A stretch of 64,000 bases of DNA from Pseudomonas campi (GCF_013200955.2 NZ_CP053697.2:1736001-1800000), one strand, 5' to 3'; counted from the stretch's first letter, positions 19,786 to 29,787 are shown. The notes: a model not told the origin generated them from the letters alone. Numbers and translations: made by a program.

Positions 19786-22395
19786 TTAGACCTGAATAGC
19801 AGGGATCTTGGCGTTGGCAGCGGCTTCGCGGAACTCGGCGATCTGATCGAAGCTCAGGTAGCGGTAAACGTCGGCAGCCATGCTGTCGATGTCAGCCGCG
19901 TACGCCATGTACTCCTCGACGGTCGGCAGTTTGCCGGTGATCGAGGCCACCGCTGCCAGTTCGGCAGAGGCCAGGTACACGTTGGTCGCGTCACCCAGGC
20001 GGTTCGGGAAGTTACGGGTCGAAGTGGAAACCACGGTCGAACCGGTCTGTACGCGTGCCTGGTTACCCATGCACAGCGAGCAGCCCGGCATTTCCATGCG
20101 TGCGCCAGCCTTGCCGTAGATGCCGTAGTAGCCTTCTTCGGTCAGCTGGTGGGCGTCCATCTTGGTTGGCGGTGCCAGCCACAGACGGGTTGGCAGGCCA
20201 CCTTTGACCTTGTCCAGCAGTTTGCCGGCGGCGCGGAAGTGACCGATGTTGGTCATGCACGAACCGATGAACACTTCGTCGATCTTCTCACCGGCGACGG
20301 TGGACAGCAGACGGGCGTCGTCCGGGTCGTTCGGCGCGCAGAGCACAGGCTCTTTGACGTCGGCCAGGTCGATCTCGATGATCTCGGCGTATTCGGCGTC
20401 CTTGTCGGCTTCCAGCAGTTGCGGGTTGGCCAGCCAGGCTTCCATGGCTTTGGCACGACGTTCCAGGGTACGGGCATCGCCGTAACCTTCGCCGATCATC
20501 CAGCGCAGCATGGTGATGTTGGAGCGCAGGTACTCGGCGATGGCCTTTTCCGGCAGCTTGATGGTGCAACCTGCAGCGGAACGTTCGGCCGAGGCGTCGG
20601 ACAGCTCGAAAGCCTGTTCAACGGTCAGCTCGTCCAGACCTTCGATCTCGAGGATGCGGCCGGAGAAGGCGTTGATCTTGCCCTTCTTCTCGACGGTCAG
20701 CAGGCCAGCCTTGATTGCGTAGTAAGGGATGGCATGGACCAGGTCACGCAGGGTAATGCCCGGTTGCAGCTTGCCCTTGAAGCGCACCAGTACCGACTCC
20801 GGCATGTCCAGCGGCATCACACCGGTGGCAGCGGCGAAGGCGACCAGGCCGGAACCGGCCGGGAAGGAGATGCCCATCGGGAAGCGGGTGTGCGAGTCGC
20901 CACCGGTACCGACGGTGTCCGGCAGCAGCATGCGGTTCAGCCAGCTGTGGATGATGCCGTCGCCCGGACGCAGGGACACGCCGCCGCGGGTCATGATGAA
21001 GTCCGGCAGGGTGTGGTGGGTGGTGACGTCGATCGGCTTCGGATAGGCCGCGGTGTGGCAGAAGGACTGCATCACCAGGTCAGCGGAGAAGCCCAGGCAC
21101 GCCAGGTCTTTCAGCTCGTCGCGGGTCATCGGGCCAGTGGTGTCCTGGGAGCCGACGGTGGTCATCTTCGGTTCGCAGTAGGTGCCCGGACGGACGCCTT
21201 TGCCTTCCGCCAGACCGCAGGCGCGGCCAACCATCTTCTGCGCCAGGGTGAAGCCCTTGCCGCTATCAACCGGGGATTCCGGCTTCTTGAACAGGGTGGA
21301 CGGAGCCAGACCCAGCTCGGCGCGGGCTTTCTCGGTCAGGCCACGGCCGACGATCAGCGGAATACGGCCGCCGGCGCGAACTTCGTCGAGCAGTACGTCA
21401 GTCTTCAGCTGGAAGCTGGTGACCAGCTCGTCGCTGCCATGGCGGCGCACTTCGCCTTTGATCGGGTACACGTCGATGACGTCGCCCATGGCCAGGTTGC
21501 TGCAATCGAATTCGATCGGCAGGGCACCGGCGTCTTCCATGGTGTTGTAGAAGATCGGAGCGATCTTGGTGCCGAAGCAGAAACCGCCAGCGCGCTTGTT
21601 CGGCACGTTGGGGATGTCGTCGCCGAAGAACCACAGTACCGAGTTGGTAGCGGATTTACGGGAAGAACCGGTACCGACCACGTCACCGACGTAGGCAACT
21701 GGGAAGCCTTTGGCTTTCAGGGCTTCCATCTGCTTGATCGGACCAACGGTGCCCGGAGCGTCCGGGTTGATGCCGTCGCGGGCCATTTTCAGCATGGCCA
21801 GGGCGTGCAGCGGGATGTCCGGGCGGGACCAGGCGTCCGGAGCCGGCGACAGGTCGTCGGTGTTGGTTTCGCCGGTGACCTTGAACACGGTCAGGGTGAC
21901 TTTTTCCGGAACGGCAGGGCGGTTCTGGAACCACTCGCCTTCGGCCCAGGAGGCCAGCACGGCTTTGGCGTTGGCATTGCCGGCCTTGGCTTTTTCGGCG
22001 ACGTCGTGGAAGGCGTCGAACATCAGCAGGGTGTGCTTCAGTTGCTCGGCGGCAACGGCGGACAGCTCGGCGTCGTCCAGCAGCTCAACCATGGTGGTGA
22101 TGTTGTAGCCACCTTGCATAGTGCCCAGCAGCTCGACGGCGCGGGTCTTGCTCAGCAGCGGGGAGCTGACTTCGCCCTTGGCCAGGGCAGAGAGGAAACC
22201 GGCCTTGACGTAGGCAGCTTCGTCCACGCCAGCAGGTACGCGGTTGGTGATCAGGTCGACCAGGAAGGCTTCTTCGCCGGCCGGAGGATTCTTCAGCAGC
22301 TCGACCAGGCCTGCGGTTTGTTCGGCGTTTAGCGGCTGGGGCACGATACCCTGAGCGGCACGCTCTGCTACGTGGTTGCGATAGGCTTCAAGCAC
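19786..22395 (-). CDS. acnB: Aconitate hydratase B
   Basis: AcnB, 869 residues, interconverts citrate and isocitrate in the TCA cycle. An N-terminal HEAT-like domain precedes the aconitase domains. The [4Fe-4S] ligands are C713 (in GSCMTNIGH), C772 and C775 (in CSLCMGNQ), each three residues later than in the E. coli enzyme. I chose the GTG at 22395 (reading [16 protein letters not shown]), which gives the family's usual N-terminus and has AGGG 8 bases upstream; an ATG 15 bases earlier is possible. It is transcribed leftward from a likely promoter at 22685-22713. Confidence 0.96.
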   Translation of the reverse strand: MLEAYRNHVAERAAQGIVPQPLNAEQTAGLVELLKNPPAGEEAFLVDLITNRVPAGVDEAAYVKAGFLSALAKGEVSSPLLSKTRAVELLGTMQGGYNITTMVELLDDAELSAVAAEQLKHTLLMFDAFHDVAEKAKAGNANAKAVLASWAEGEWFQNRPAVPEKVTLTVFKVTGETNTDDLSPAPDAWSRPDIPLHALAMLKMARDGINPDAPGTVGPIKQMEALKAKGFPVAYVGDVVGTGSSRKSATNSVLWFFGDDIPNVPNKRAGGFCFGTKIAPIFYNTMEDAGALPIEFDCSNLAMGDVIDVYPIKGEVRRHGSDELVTSFQLKTDVLLDEVRAGGRIPLIVGRGLTEKARAELGLAPSTLFKKPESPVDSGKGFTLAQKMVGRACGLAEGKGVRPGTYCEPKMTTVGSQDTTGPMTRDELKDLACLGFSADLVMQSFCHTAAYPKPIDVTTHHTLPDFIMTRGGVSLRPGDGIIHSWLNRMLLPDTVGTGGDSHTRFPMGISFPAGSGLVAFAAATGVMPLDMPESVLVRFKGKLQPGITLRDLVHAIPYYAIKAGLLTVEKKGKINAFSGRILEIEGLDELTVEQAFELSDASAERSAAGCTIKLPEKAIAEYLRSNITMLRWMIGEGYGDARTLERRAKAMEAWLANPQLLEADKDAEYAEIIEIDLADVKEPVLCAPNDPDDARLLSTVAGEKIDEVFIGSCMTNIGHFRAAGKLLDKVKGGLPTRLWLAPPTKMDAHQLTEEGYYGIYGKAGARMEMPGCSLCMGNQARVQTGSTVVSTSTRNFPNRLGDATNVYLASAELAAVASITGKLPTVEEYMAYAADIDSMAADVYRYLSFDQIAEFREAAANAKIPAIQV

Positions 22396-22513
22396 AGTTT
22401 TTACCCTCATCAGTGGTTGCGAGGTGGCTCGCAACGCTCATCCAGAAAACCATCGCACACTGCGCTTCAGCGCTTTTTGAGCGCCTTGGCCGGTGTGTCG
22501 ATAGCCTCATACA

Positions 22514-22653
22514 AGAAGCTGTTTTCAAAGTTTTACGCCGCAGGAACAAGGGCGATGAGGGCTGGCGCAGGTCGTGAGGAGGGCTCGCAAACCTGGCGCC
22601 AACGTCGTTCCTGGCGGATTAACTGTGCTCGTGACGCTTTGAAAACAGCTTCT
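22514..22653. repeat. 140-base inverted-repeat element in the acnB leader
   Basis: Perfect 17-bp inverted repeat (22514-22530 and 22637-22653, core AGAAGCTGTTTTCAAAG). The interior has further imperfect complementarity (GCGCAGGT facing ACCTGGCGC, and GCAGGAAC facing its complement). It lies between the predicted acnB promoter and the acnB start, so it would fold in the 5' untranslated RNA. It could be a dispersed MITE-like repeat or a leader regulator. Confidence 0.8.
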
Positions 22654-22684
22654 GACGGACATCGACGCCTAAAATGGCGGTCCG

Positions 22685-22713
22685 ATTCTACTGGAACAAG
22701 ACGTTAAAGTTAA
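22685..22713 (-). promoter_or_regulatory. Predicted acnB promoter
   Basis: On the minus strand: -35 TTAACT (22713-22708), 17-base spacer, -10 TAGAAT (22690-22685). Transcription would start near 22678 and give a leader of about 280 bases. The remaining bases to 22857 show nothing else I can name. Confidence 0.6.
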
Positions 22714-22857
22714 GCGCAAAGCCCGATGCGACTGGCCTGCTGACCTGCGACCAAGGTCTGGCTGCACAAGTCGATAAACGTCTGGCCGGTCAGGGTGACC
22801 CACTCAGGCTAAGCGGCTAATATGACCTGCCTGTTTCAGCGTCCAACTCTACTCGTC

Positions 22858-23334
22858 ATGTCCAATCAGCGCATCAAGACGCCCTGCGTCGGCCTCTGTT
22901 CCACGGTTTACGGTGACCTCGTGTGCCGCGGCTGCAAGCGCTTCCATCATGAGGTGGTGAACTGGAACCTGTACGCCGAGGATGAGAAACGCGCCGTCTG
23001 GCGCCGCCTGGAGATCCTTCTGGTGCAGGTGATGCAGGGCAAGCTGGAGGTTTTCGATCCCCAGCGCCTGCGCGCGCAGCTGGAACAGCATCAGGTGCGC
23101 TTCGTTCCGGATCAGTCGGTCTACTGCTGGGCCTATCAGCTGATTGCCCGGGGCTCGCGGGTGATCAACCGGCTGGATGCCTATGGCGTGGTGCTGATGC
23201 CGGAATTTCGTGACTGGGCGCTGCCAGAGCTGCGCGAGGCCATCGATCGGGAGTTCTTTCTGCTTTCCGAGGCGCATTACGAGCGCTACATCGCCCCCAG
23301 GTTTCTCCTCGAAGGCATGGAAATCCGCGTCTGA
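22858..23334 (+). CDS. DUF1289 cysteine-cluster protein
   Basis: 158 residues. The N-terminus has TPCVGLCSTVYGDLVCRGCKR, a four-cysteine cluster that defines DUF1289 (small Fe-S-type domain), followed by HHEVVNWNLY. The remaining 110 residues are an extension without a domain I recognise. ATG at 22858 was chosen just before the Cys cluster. It is encoded divergently from acnB; function unknown. Confidence 0.85.
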   Translation: MSNQRIKTPCVGLCSTVYGDLVCRGCKRFHHEVVNWNLYAEDEKRAVWRRLEILLVQVMQGKLEVFDPQRLRAQLEQHQVRFVPDQSVYCWAYQLIARGSRVINRLDAYGVVLMPEFRDWALPELREAIDREFFLLSEAHYERYIAPRFLLEGMEIRV

Positions 23335-23350
23335 TCGATCCGATTGCATG

Positions 23351-23377
23351 AAAAAGCCGCCCGAGGGCGGCTTTTTT
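23351..23377. terminator. Bidirectional terminator DUF1289 / usp
   Basis: Stem AAAAAGCCGCCC / GGGCGGCTTTTT with a 2-base loop and T-run, between converging genes. Confidence 0.92.
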
Positions 23378-23402
23378 GTCACAGCAGTCTTTGAGCTGGC
23401 TC

Positions 23403-24266
23403 CTAGTGCTGGGCGACCAGCTCTTCCAGGTGGGCGATGATTTCGTCCGGCTTGAGTACCAGCACATCGCTTTCCAGGGTATCCAGCACCACTTCCGCAG
23501 TATTGCCGATCAGGGCGCCCGATAGGCCGGTGCGCGCCACGGTGCCGATCACTGTGACCACTGCCTTGAGCTTCTCGGCGGTGTAGGGGATCAGTACGTC
23601 GGCTGGGCCTTCCTCGACATGCAGGCGGTCATTGCTCACGTCGAACTCGGCCTGGAAGGCCTTGCACTGCTCGCGGTAGCGCGCTTCGATGGTTTCCTTG
23701 AGCTGGAAGGTCGGGTCGGCGGCCGAGAGCATGGGCGAGGGGTGTGCGCTGATCACATGCAGCGTACCTTTGGCCAGGGTGGCGATGTCGTAGCCGTGGC
23801 TGACAATGCCCGAATGCAGGGTGCGGTGTGCGGCATCGCTGTTGCCCACGTCCACTGCGGCGAGGATGATGCCGCCGGTCCAGGGAGTGTCGGTCTTGAC
23901 CATCAGTACCGGGCCGGGGCAGTAGCGCAGCAGTTTCCAGTCGTCCGGGGTGAGGATGGCTTTTTTCAGCGGGTTGTCCGGGAAGTGCTGCTTGATCACC
24001 AGGCCGCAGCCTTCGGCCTGCTGCACGGTGATGATGGTCTGGTAGCTGTTTTCGTGCCAGGCCTGCTGGCTGCTGACGCTGTAGCCTTCCTTGAGCAGGC
24101 TGGCCTGGATGTTTTCGAGATGGGCTGCATGCTCCTGCTTCTTGTCGCAGATCAGCAGGTGCAGGTGGGATTGCGTGACCCCGGCAATCAGTTTGGCGCG
24201 TTTCAGTGCCAGGCACTCGGCCTGTTGTGGATCCATGACTACCAGAATGCTGCGAATAGCTTGCAT
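23403..24266 (-). CDS. Tandem universal stress protein (UspE-like)
   Basis: 287 residues made of two Usp domains (about 4-135 and 150-280). The second carries GTVARTGLSGALIGNTAE, a G-x2-G-x9-G(S/T/N)-like nucleotide loop; the first lacks it. Cytosolic stress protein for survival under energy or oxygen limitation in related species. ATG 24266 was chosen because it starts the first beta strand (MQAIRSILVVMD). The upstream region has a good Anr/FNR site, consistent with the Anr-controlled usp genes known in P. aeruginosa. Confidence 0.88.
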   Translation of the reverse strand: MQAIRSILVVMDPQQAECLALKRAKLIAGVTQSHLHLLICDKKQEHAAHLENIQASLLKEGYSVSSQQAWHENSYQTIITVQQAEGCGLVIKQHFPDNPLKKAILTPDDWKLLRYCPGPVLMVKTDTPWTGGIILAAVDVGNSDAAHRTLHSGIVSHGYDIATLAKGTLHVISAHPSPMLSAADPTFQLKETIEARYREQCKAFQAEFDVSNDRLHVEEGPADVLIPYTAEKLKAVVTVIGTVARTGLSGALIGNTAEVVLDTLESDVLVLKPDEIIAHLEELVAQH

Positions 24267-24304
24267 GAGCGTCTCCCTGAACATGAATGCTTATCTCTGA
24301 CGTC

Positions 24305-24346
24305 ACTATAGTCGCGTGATGCGCCTGCGGTCTTGACCCGCGTCAC
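24305..24346 (-). promoter_or_regulatory. Anr/FNR-type site and -10 box of the usp gene
   Basis: TTGAC-CCGC-GTCAC at 24333-24346 matches TTGAY-N4-RTCAA at 9 of 10 positions. On the minus strand a -10 TATAGT lies at 24310-24305. With a start near 24298 the site centre (24339.5) is at about -41.5, the classical position for FNR-type activators. Confidence 0.6.
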
Positions 24347-24376
24347 GACATCGCTGGCTCTGGGCGCCGCCGCTCG

Positions 24377-24421
24377 TATAATGGCGCGCCCTTGGCAAGC
24401 CTGCCAGAGTTGCAGGCTTGC
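24377..24421 (+). promoter_or_regulatory. -10 box and 10-bp palindrome upstream of miaE
   Basis: A consensus TATAAT at 24377-24382 lies 12 bases before a perfect 10-bp inverted repeat (GCAAGCCTGC at 24395-24404 and GCAGGCTTGC at 24412-24421, 7-base loop). The palindrome would sit at the 5' end of the transcript. No good -35 box was seen. The remaining leader up to 24519 is unremarkable. Confidence 0.45.
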
Positions 24422-24519
24422 GTAGTGGAATTGCCGGTGATGACTGAAAAACCAATCCTTCCTGTTGACCTGATTTCTGCCTGGCCATTCGCTGGCGTGG
24501 TGGTGGAGGGCGTTGCGCC

Positions 24520-25128
24520 ATGATTTTTCCCGAGATTCATGACTTTCTCGGCTGTGTTACGCCGGATGCCTGGGTGCGTGCGGCGCTGGCTGATCAGGAG
24601 ATCCTGCTGATCGATCACAAGAACTGCGAGTTCAAGGCGGCTTCCACGGCGCTCAGCCTGATGGCCAAGTACAGCTCCCATGTCGATTTGCTCAACGCCA
24701 TGTCGCGCCTGGCGCGCGAGGAGTTGGTGCATCACGAGCAGGTGCTGCGCATCATGAAGCGGCGCAAGATCGGCCTGCGCCCGGTTTCGGCGGCACGCTA
24801 TGCCTCAGGCCTGCGCGCCTTGGTGCGCACCCATGAGCCGCACAAGCTGGTGGATACCCTGGTGGTGGGGGCGTTTATCGAGGCGCGCTCCTGTGAGCGG
24901 TTTGCGGCCCTGGTGCCGCATCTCGATGAAGAGCTGGGCAAGTTCTATGGCGGTTTGCTGAAGTCCGAGGCGCGGCACTTTCAGGGCTATCTGAAGCTGG
25001 CCTATCAGTACGGCGAGGAGGCGGATGTGACTCGTACGGTGGAGCGGGTGAGGGCGGCTGAGTGCGAACTGATCGAGTCGCCGGATAGCGAGTTCCGTTT
25101 TCACAGCGGAGTACCGCTCGACTGCTAG
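24520..25128 (+). CDS. miaE: tRNA-(ms2io6A)-hydroxylase
   Basis: MiaE, 202 residues, a ferritin-like di-iron monooxygenase that hydroxylates the isopentenyl group of ms2i6A37 in tRNA. Carboxylate/histidine ligands of the two iron sites are visible: EFKAAS, REELVHHEQ (ExxH), FIEARSCERF and SEARHFQGY (ExxH). Length is normal. It is encoded divergently from usp and ends at a terminator shared with rne. Confidence 0.93.
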   Translation: MIFPEIHDFLGCVTPDAWVRAALADQEILLIDHKNCEFKAASTALSLMAKYSSHVDLLNAMSRLAREELVHHEQVLRIMKRRKIGLRPVSAARYASGLRALVRTHEPHKLVDTLVVGAFIEARSCERFAALVPHLDEELGKFYGGLLKSEARHFQGYLKLAYQYGEEADVTRTVERVRAAECELIESPDSEFRFHSGVPLDC

Positions 25129-25174
25129 GTTCTGATCTGTCTTGAGGTCGGCCTGCAGGCTGAATCGCAGGCAT

Positions 25175-25205
25175 AAAAAAGCCGGACACTAGGTCCGGCT
25201 TTTTA
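25175..25205. terminator. Bidirectional terminator miaE / rne
   Basis: Stem GCCGGAC / GTCCGGC with a 5-base loop, six A before and five T after, between the converging miaE and rne genes. Confidence 0.9.
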
Positions 25206-25216
25206 TTGCCTCAGTT

Positions 25217-28200
25217 TCAGGCTTGCGGCTTGGCTTCTTCCGCGTCCTGTTGCTGAGCGGTCTCGACGAGCAGGGCCGGAACTTCTTCCGCTGCTGCCTC
25301 GGTCTCGCTTTGCTCAATGGCCGGAGTTTGCGCCACGGCAGCTTCGGCAGGTGCCTCGGCTTCGACGGGGGCGGCTTCAGCCACTTCGGCTACCGGTGTC
25401 TCAACCGCGACTGGTGCTTGCGGCGCAGCGGCGGCTTCGGCAGCCAGGCGCTCGGCTTCGCGCTGACGACGACGCACTTCACGCGGGTCGTTCGGCGCGC
25501 GGCCACCGCTGACAACCGGGGCGGCTGCCTCGACAATCACTTCGGCAGCGGCAGGGGCCGCTTCTTCAGTGCTGACGTTGACCGGTGCAGCTTCAGCAAC
25601 CACCGGGGCGGCTTCCACGACAGCGATTTCTACCGCAGCAACTTCGGCCGGGGCTTCGGTCTGGAAGGGGGCTTCAACCACCACGGCCGGTGCTTCCACT
25701 GCTACGGCAGTTTCAACGACGGCTTCGGCGGTCTCAGTAGCTTCGTTGCGGCTGTCGCTGACCGGAGCGCTTTCCACGACTTCGTTCGGTTGCTCGCTGG
25801 TCGGTGCAGCTTCTGCGCTGATCAGTGCGGTGCCGGCAACGGCAGCGGTCACGACGACGGCGCCTTCAGTGCCTTCTTCTTCGGCACCTTCTTCGCTGCC
25901 TTCGATCAGGTTGCCATCAGCATCACGCTGACGCTCGCGACGGTTGCTGCGACGACGCTGACCGCGGGAGCGACGACGCGGACGATCGCCACCTTCACCA
26001 CCTTCCTGGCCATCATCGAGCTGCTCGCCGTTTTCCAGTACTTCTTCTTCGGCTACGGCAGCGGCCTGTTCGGCACGCGGCTGACGCTCTTCACGCGGCG
26101 GGCGCGGTTGGCGCTCTTCACGTGGCTTGCGCTCGGCGCGTTCTTCGTTGCGCGGTTGCTCGCTACGGACTTCGTCAGTGGCGGTGGCATCCAGCGGTTC
26201 GCGCAGTTCGCGTGGGCGACGCTCTTCGCGCGGCTCACGGGCTTCGCGTGGCGGACGCTCGCGGCGTGGCTCCTGGCCCTCGCGGGCTTCGCGCGGCTGA
26301 CGCTCTTCACGGGGCTCGCGTGGCTCGCGGACTTCACGAGCTTCACGGGGCTGGCGCTCTTCGCGTGGCTCACGCGGTTCACGGGCTTCGCGCGGCTGGC
26401 GTTCTTCACGCGGCTTACGCTCTTCGTCACGGCTGCCGCGGTTGCCACGGTTGCCGTCGCGACGGTTCTGCGGACGGCCACCACGACGCTGTTCATCGCT
26501 GCGTGGTTTACGTTCGGCCGGCTTCTCTTCGGCTGCCGGGGCGGCGGCCTCTTCCTTGCTGGCGAACAGGCTGACCAGCGACTTGACCAGGCCCTTGAAC
26601 AGGCTCGGTTCCGCGGTCGCTGCGGCTGGGGCCAGCGGGGCCGGCGCTGCAGCCGGGGTCGGAGCAGCAGCGCGTGGCGGAGTGGTTTTCAGCGCAGCTT
26701 CCTGACGCACCAGGGTGCGGGTGGCGGCTGCCGGCTGGACGTCTTCGACTTCGGCCGGGGTCATCTCGTAGCTGGATTGACCGGTCATCACTTCCGGGCT
26801 GTCATCGCGCAGACGCTGCACTTCGAAGTGCGGGGTCTCCAGATGATCGTTCGGCAGGATGATGATGCGTGCGCGGGTGCGCAGCTCGATCTTGGTGATG
26901 CTGTTGCGCTTCTCGTTGAGCAGGAAGGCGGCAACCGGGATCGGCACCTGGGCGCGGACTTCGGCGGTACGGTCCTTCAGGGCTTCTTCTTCGATCAGGC
27001 GCAGGATTGCCAGCGACAGCGATTCGACGTCGCGGATGATGCCTTGGCCGTTGCAGCGCGGGCAGACGATGCCGCTGCTTTCACCCAGGGACGGGCGCAG
27101 GCGCTGACGGGACATTTCCAGCAGGCCGAAGCGCGAGATGCGACCGACTTGCACGCGGGCGCGGTCGGCTTCCAGGGCTTCGCGGACTTTCTCTTCCACG
27201 GCGCGCTGGTTCTTGGCCGGGGTCATGTCGATGAAGTCGATCACGATCAGGCCGCCGATGTCACGCAGGCGCAGCTGGCGGGCGATTTCTTCAGCCGCTT
27301 CCAGGTTGGTCTGCAGGGCGGTTTCTTCGATGTCGCCGCCTTTGGTCGCACGCGCCGAGTTGATGTCGATGGACACCAGGGCTTCGGTCGGGTCGATGAC
27401 GATGGAGCCGCCGGACGGCAGTTTCACTTCGCGCTGGAAGGCGGTTTCGATCTGGCTTTCGATCTGGAAGCGGTTGAACAGCGGCACGCTGTCTTCGTAC
27501 AGCTTGATCTTGCTGGCGTACTGCGGCATGACCTGCTGGATAAAGGACAGGGCTTCTTCCTGGGCTTCGACGCTATCGACCAGGACTTCGCCGATGTCCT
27601 GGCGCAGGTAGTCGCGGATAGCGCGGATGATCACGTTGGATTCCTGATAGATCAGGAACGGCGCGGCGCGATCCAGCGAGGCTTCCTTGATCGCGGTCCA
27701 CAGTTGCACCAAGTAATCGAGGTCGAGCTGCAGTTCGTCGCTGGAGCGGCCGAGGCCGGCGGTGCGCACGATCAGGCCCATGTCGCCCGGGGCGTCGAGG
27801 CCGTTCAGCGCTTCACGCAGTTCGTTGCGCTCTTCGCCTTCGATGCGGCGGGAGATGCCGCCTGCACGTGGGTTGTTCGGCATCAGCACCAGATAACGAC
27901 CGGCCAGGCTGATGAAGGTGGTGAGGGCGGCGCCTTTGTTGCCGCGCTCTTCCTTCTCGACCTGGACGATGACTTCCTGGCCTTCCTTGAGGACTTCCTT
28001 GATGTTGACGCGACCGCCTTCCGGGGACTTGCTGAAGTACTCGCGGGAGATTTCTTTCAGCGGCAGGAAGCCGTGGCGCTCGGCGCCGAAGTCGACAAAA
28101 GCCGCTTCGAGGCTGGGCTCGACGCGGGTAATGCGGCCTTTATAGATGTTGGCCTTTTTCTGCTCACGGGCGCCGGACTCGATGTCCAGGTCGTAGAGTT

Positions 28201-28267
28201 TCTGGCCGTCTACCAGGGCTACACGCAACTCTTCGGGCTGAGTGGCGTTGATCAGCATTCTTTTCAT
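25217..28267 (-). CDS. rne: Ribonuclease E
   Basis: RNase E, 1016 residues, the endonuclease and scaffold of the RNA degradosome. The catalytic half has an S1 domain (about 38-120), the DNase I-like region with [13 protein letters not shown] and IVIDFIDM, and the Zn-link C402-PR-C405. The C-terminal half from about residue 520 is low-complexity: an Arg/Glu/Pro-rich repeat block (around 600-730), an [18 protein letters not shown] patch, then an Ala/Val/Glu/Pro-rich tail. ATG 28267 ([15 protein letters not shown]) is the standard start; an upstream in-frame extension was rejected. Confidence 0.97.
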   Translation of the reverse strand: MKRMLINATQPEELRVALVDGQKLYDLDIESGAREQKKANIYKGRITRVEPSLEAAFVDFGAERHGFLPLKEISREYFSKSPEGGRVNIKEVLKEGQEVIVQVEKEERGNKGAALTTFISLAGRYLVLMPNNPRAGGISRRIEGEERNELREALNGLDAPGDMGLIVRTAGLGRSSDELQLDLDYLVQLWTAIKEASLDRAAPFLIYQESNVIIRAIRDYLRQDIGEVLVDSVEAQEEALSFIQQVMPQYASKIKLYEDSVPLFNRFQIESQIETAFQREVKLPSGGSIVIDPTEALVSIDINSARATKGGDIEETALQTNLEAAEEIARQLRLRDIGGLIVIDFIDMTPAKNQRAVEEKVREALEADRARVQVGRISRFGLLEMSRQRLRPSLGESSGIVCPRCNGQGIIRDVESLSLAILRLIEEEALKDRTAEVRAQVPIPVAAFLLNEKRNSITKIELRTRARIIILPNDHLETPHFEVQRLRDDSPEVMTGQSSYEMTPAEVEDVQPAAATRTLVRQEAALKTTPPRAAAPTPAAAPAPLAPAAATAEPSLFKGLVKSLVSLFASKEEAAAPAAEEKPAERKPRSDEQRRGGRPQNRRDGNRGNRGSRDEERKPREERQPREAREPREPREERQPREAREVREPREPREERQPREAREGQEPRRERPPREAREPREERRPRELREPLDATATDEVRSEQPRNEERAERKPREERQPRPPREERQPRAEQAAAVAEEEVLENGEQLDDGQEGGEGGDRPRRRSRGQRRRSNRRERQRDADGNLIEGSEEGAEEEGTEGAVVVTAAVAGTALISAEAAPTSEQPNEVVESAPVSDSRNEATETAEAVVETAVAVEAPAVVVEAPFQTEAPAEVAAVEIAVVEAAPVVAEAAPVNVSTEEAAPAAAEVIVEAAAPVVSGGRAPNDPREVRRRQREAERLAAEAAAAPQAPVAVETPVAEVAEAAPVEAEAPAEAAVAQTPAIEQSETEAAAEEVPALLVETAQQQDAEEAKPQA
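26090..26440 (-). repeat. Tandem-like Arg/Glu/Pro repeats inside rne
   Basis: Coding repeats for units such as [12 protein letters not shown] recur at least six times with small variations and give strongly repetitive DNA. In RNase E this arginine-rich part is an RNA-binding segment of the degradosome scaffold. Because the units are near identical, copy number may vary between strains. Confidence 0.8.
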
Positions 28268-28769
28268 GTTGTACCAATGGTTTCCGGAGCTGCCGGAAAC
28301 GGCGGTTGGCACACACGACTCTCACGGTCGGTGTCAGGGCGCGTCAGGAATGGGCGTAAATCATTCCAGTGTCTAGCAACCGTTGGCCTGTGGCGTTTGG
28401 GTTGCGACGACGCTCCTGCTTGCTGTGGTGACAGAAGCACTCAGTCAGGGGAGGAATCAACCAGTCGCTGCGGACGATAGTGAAGCGTCTTGATAAAGCT
28501 TGTTGCTACGCAGTCCGACGGTTGTGCATCTCCACCCTACACGTATCGCTAAAATCGGGTGCCGCTCGCAGAATCCGCAGCGGGTTAGCATTTTCCGCAA
28601 GCTCCCAAAGGGAAGGCTTGCGCGTCTATGGCTCAAGGCGTTATTTCCGGGATCTTCGCGCTCTTGTGCGGCGAAAGCCCCGTCGGACGGCCTCACGTCC
28701 TGAATGGGTTGCGCTCGGCAGGGATGGCAGTGTGGCGATCATCCGCTGACCGGGCCGCTTTTGGCGGCG
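28268..28769 (-). promoter_or_regulatory. Long 5' leader of rne
   Basis: About 500 bases without a credible gene separate the predicted rne start of transcription from its start codon. A hairpin GCCGC-CAAAA-GCGGC lies at its beginning (about 28755-28769). In E. coli the 361-base rne leader mediates feedback control by RNase E itself; the same use here is inferred from position and length, not from a shared sequence. Confidence 0.6.
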
Positions 28770-28775
28770 CTCCCG

Positions 28776-28804
28776 AGCATATCAGCAATGATTAAGTGCT
28801 TCAA
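28776..28804 (-). promoter_or_regulatory. Predicted rne promoter
   Basis: On the minus strand: -35 TTGAAG (28804-28799), 17-base spacer, -10 TATGCT (28781-28776), start near 28769. Its -35 box is about 17 bases from the -10 of the divergent rluC promoter, so the two polymerases should compete. Confidence 0.65.
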
Positions 28805-28820
28805 TTCAATAAAAAATTGT

Positions 28821-28826
28821 TATGAT
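28821..28826 (+). promoter_or_regulatory. -10 box directly before rluC
   Basis: TATGAT at 28821-28826 follows an AT-rich tract. The start of transcription would be at about 28833, one base before the ATG, giving a leaderless or nearly leaderless mRNA. No clear -35 box is seen. Confidence 0.4.
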
Positions 28827-28833
28827 CGCGGGC

Positions 28834-29787
28834 ATGACTACTCCTGCCTCTCCAACCTCCGGCGTCCAGCTGCTTGAGGTTGCGCCGGATCATGCCGGCC
28901 AACGAATCGATAATTTCCTGCTCGCCCGCCTCAAAGGTGTGCCGAAGACGCTTATCTACCGCATTCTGCGCAAAGGCGAAGTGCGGGTTAATAAAGGTCG
29001 GATCAAGCCCGAATACAAGTTGCAGGCTGGCGATATCGTGCGGGTTCCACCGCTGCGTTTGCCTGAGCGTGACGAGCCAGTGCCGCTTGCTCAGGGGTTG
29101 CTTGAGCGCCTGGAGGCGGCCATCGTCTATGAGGACAAGGCGCTGATCGTGCTGAATAAGCCGACCGGGATTGCCGTGCATGGTGGTAGTGGCCTGAATT
29201 ACGGGGTCATCGAAGCTTTTCGTCAGTTGCGCCCGGACGCCAAGGATATTGAGCTGGTCCATCGCCTGGATCGCGACACCTCTGGTCTGCTGATGATTGC
29301 CAAGAAGCGCAGCATGTTGCGTCACCTGCACGAGGCCTTGCGTGGTGATGGTGTCGACAAGCGCTACATGGCGCTGGTGCGTGGCAGTTGGCCGACGGCA
29401 AAGAAGAAGATCAGCGCGCCGCTGCTGAAGAGCAACTTGCGTTCGGGTGAACGCATGGTCGAGGTCAATCCTGAGGGTAAGGAGGCTTTGACCGTATTCC
29501 GCGTGCTGCGCCGCTTCGGCGAGTTCGCCACGCTGGTCGAGGCCAGTCCAATTACCGGGCGCACCCACCAGATTCGCGTGCATGCCCAGTATGCCGGGCA
29601 TTCGATTGCTGGTGACCCCAAGTACGGCGACGACGACTTTTCCCACGAAGTGCGCGACCTGGGTGGCAAGCGCCTGTTCCTGCATGCCTATGCACTGAAG
29701 ATCACCCTGCCGGAAGGGCAGGTGCTTGAGGTGGAGGCGCCCGTCGATGAAATGTGGGTGCGTACCCTGGAGCGGCTCGGTGCGTGA
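28834..29787 (+). CDS. rluC: 23S rRNA pseudouridine synthase C
   Basis: RluC, 317 residues, modifies U955, U2504 and U2580 of 23S rRNA (E. coli numbering). An N-terminal S4 RNA-binding domain ([20 protein letters not shown]) precedes the RluA-type catalytic domain with [10 protein letters not shown], catalytic Asp146, and [11 protein letters not shown] 28834 fits the family start; the in-frame ATG at 28822 overlaps the -10 box. It is divergent from rne, as in other pseudomonads. Confidence 0.95.
   Translation: MTTPASPTSGVQLLEVAPDHAGQRIDNFLLARLKGVPKTLIYRILRKGEVRVNKGRIKPEYKLQAGDIVRVPPLRLPERDEPVPLAQGLLERLEAAIVYEDKALIVLNKPTGIAVHGGSGLNYGVIEAFRQLRPDAKDIELVHRLDRDTSGLLMIAKKRSMLRHLHEALRGDGVDKRYMALVRGSWPTAKKKISAPLLKSNLRSGERMVEVNPEGKEALTVFRVLRRFGEFATLVEASPITGRTHQIRVHAQYAGHSIAGDPKYGDDDFSHEVRDLGGKRLFLHAYALKITLPEGQVLEVEAPVDEMWVRTLERLGA

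Noticed and set aside
20149-22332. Open frame of about 727 codons opposite acnB
   Set aside because: The acnB frame has complete family motifs and the opposite frame encodes only Gly/Gln/His-rich text with no domain.
22372-22707. Small + strand gene upstream of the DUF1289 gene
   Set aside because: The frame is Arg/Ser-rich, runs through the inverted repeat and acnB leader, and has no ribosome site.
26090-26440. CRISPR-like repeat pattern
   Set aside because: Units are codon-periodic, adjacent without spacers and lie inside the rne reading frame.
25223-28480. Long open frame (over 1,000 codons) on the + strand opposite rne
   Set aside because: It is the shadow of the repetitive, GC-rich rne sequence; it has no ribosome site and its protein is low-complexity without any domain.
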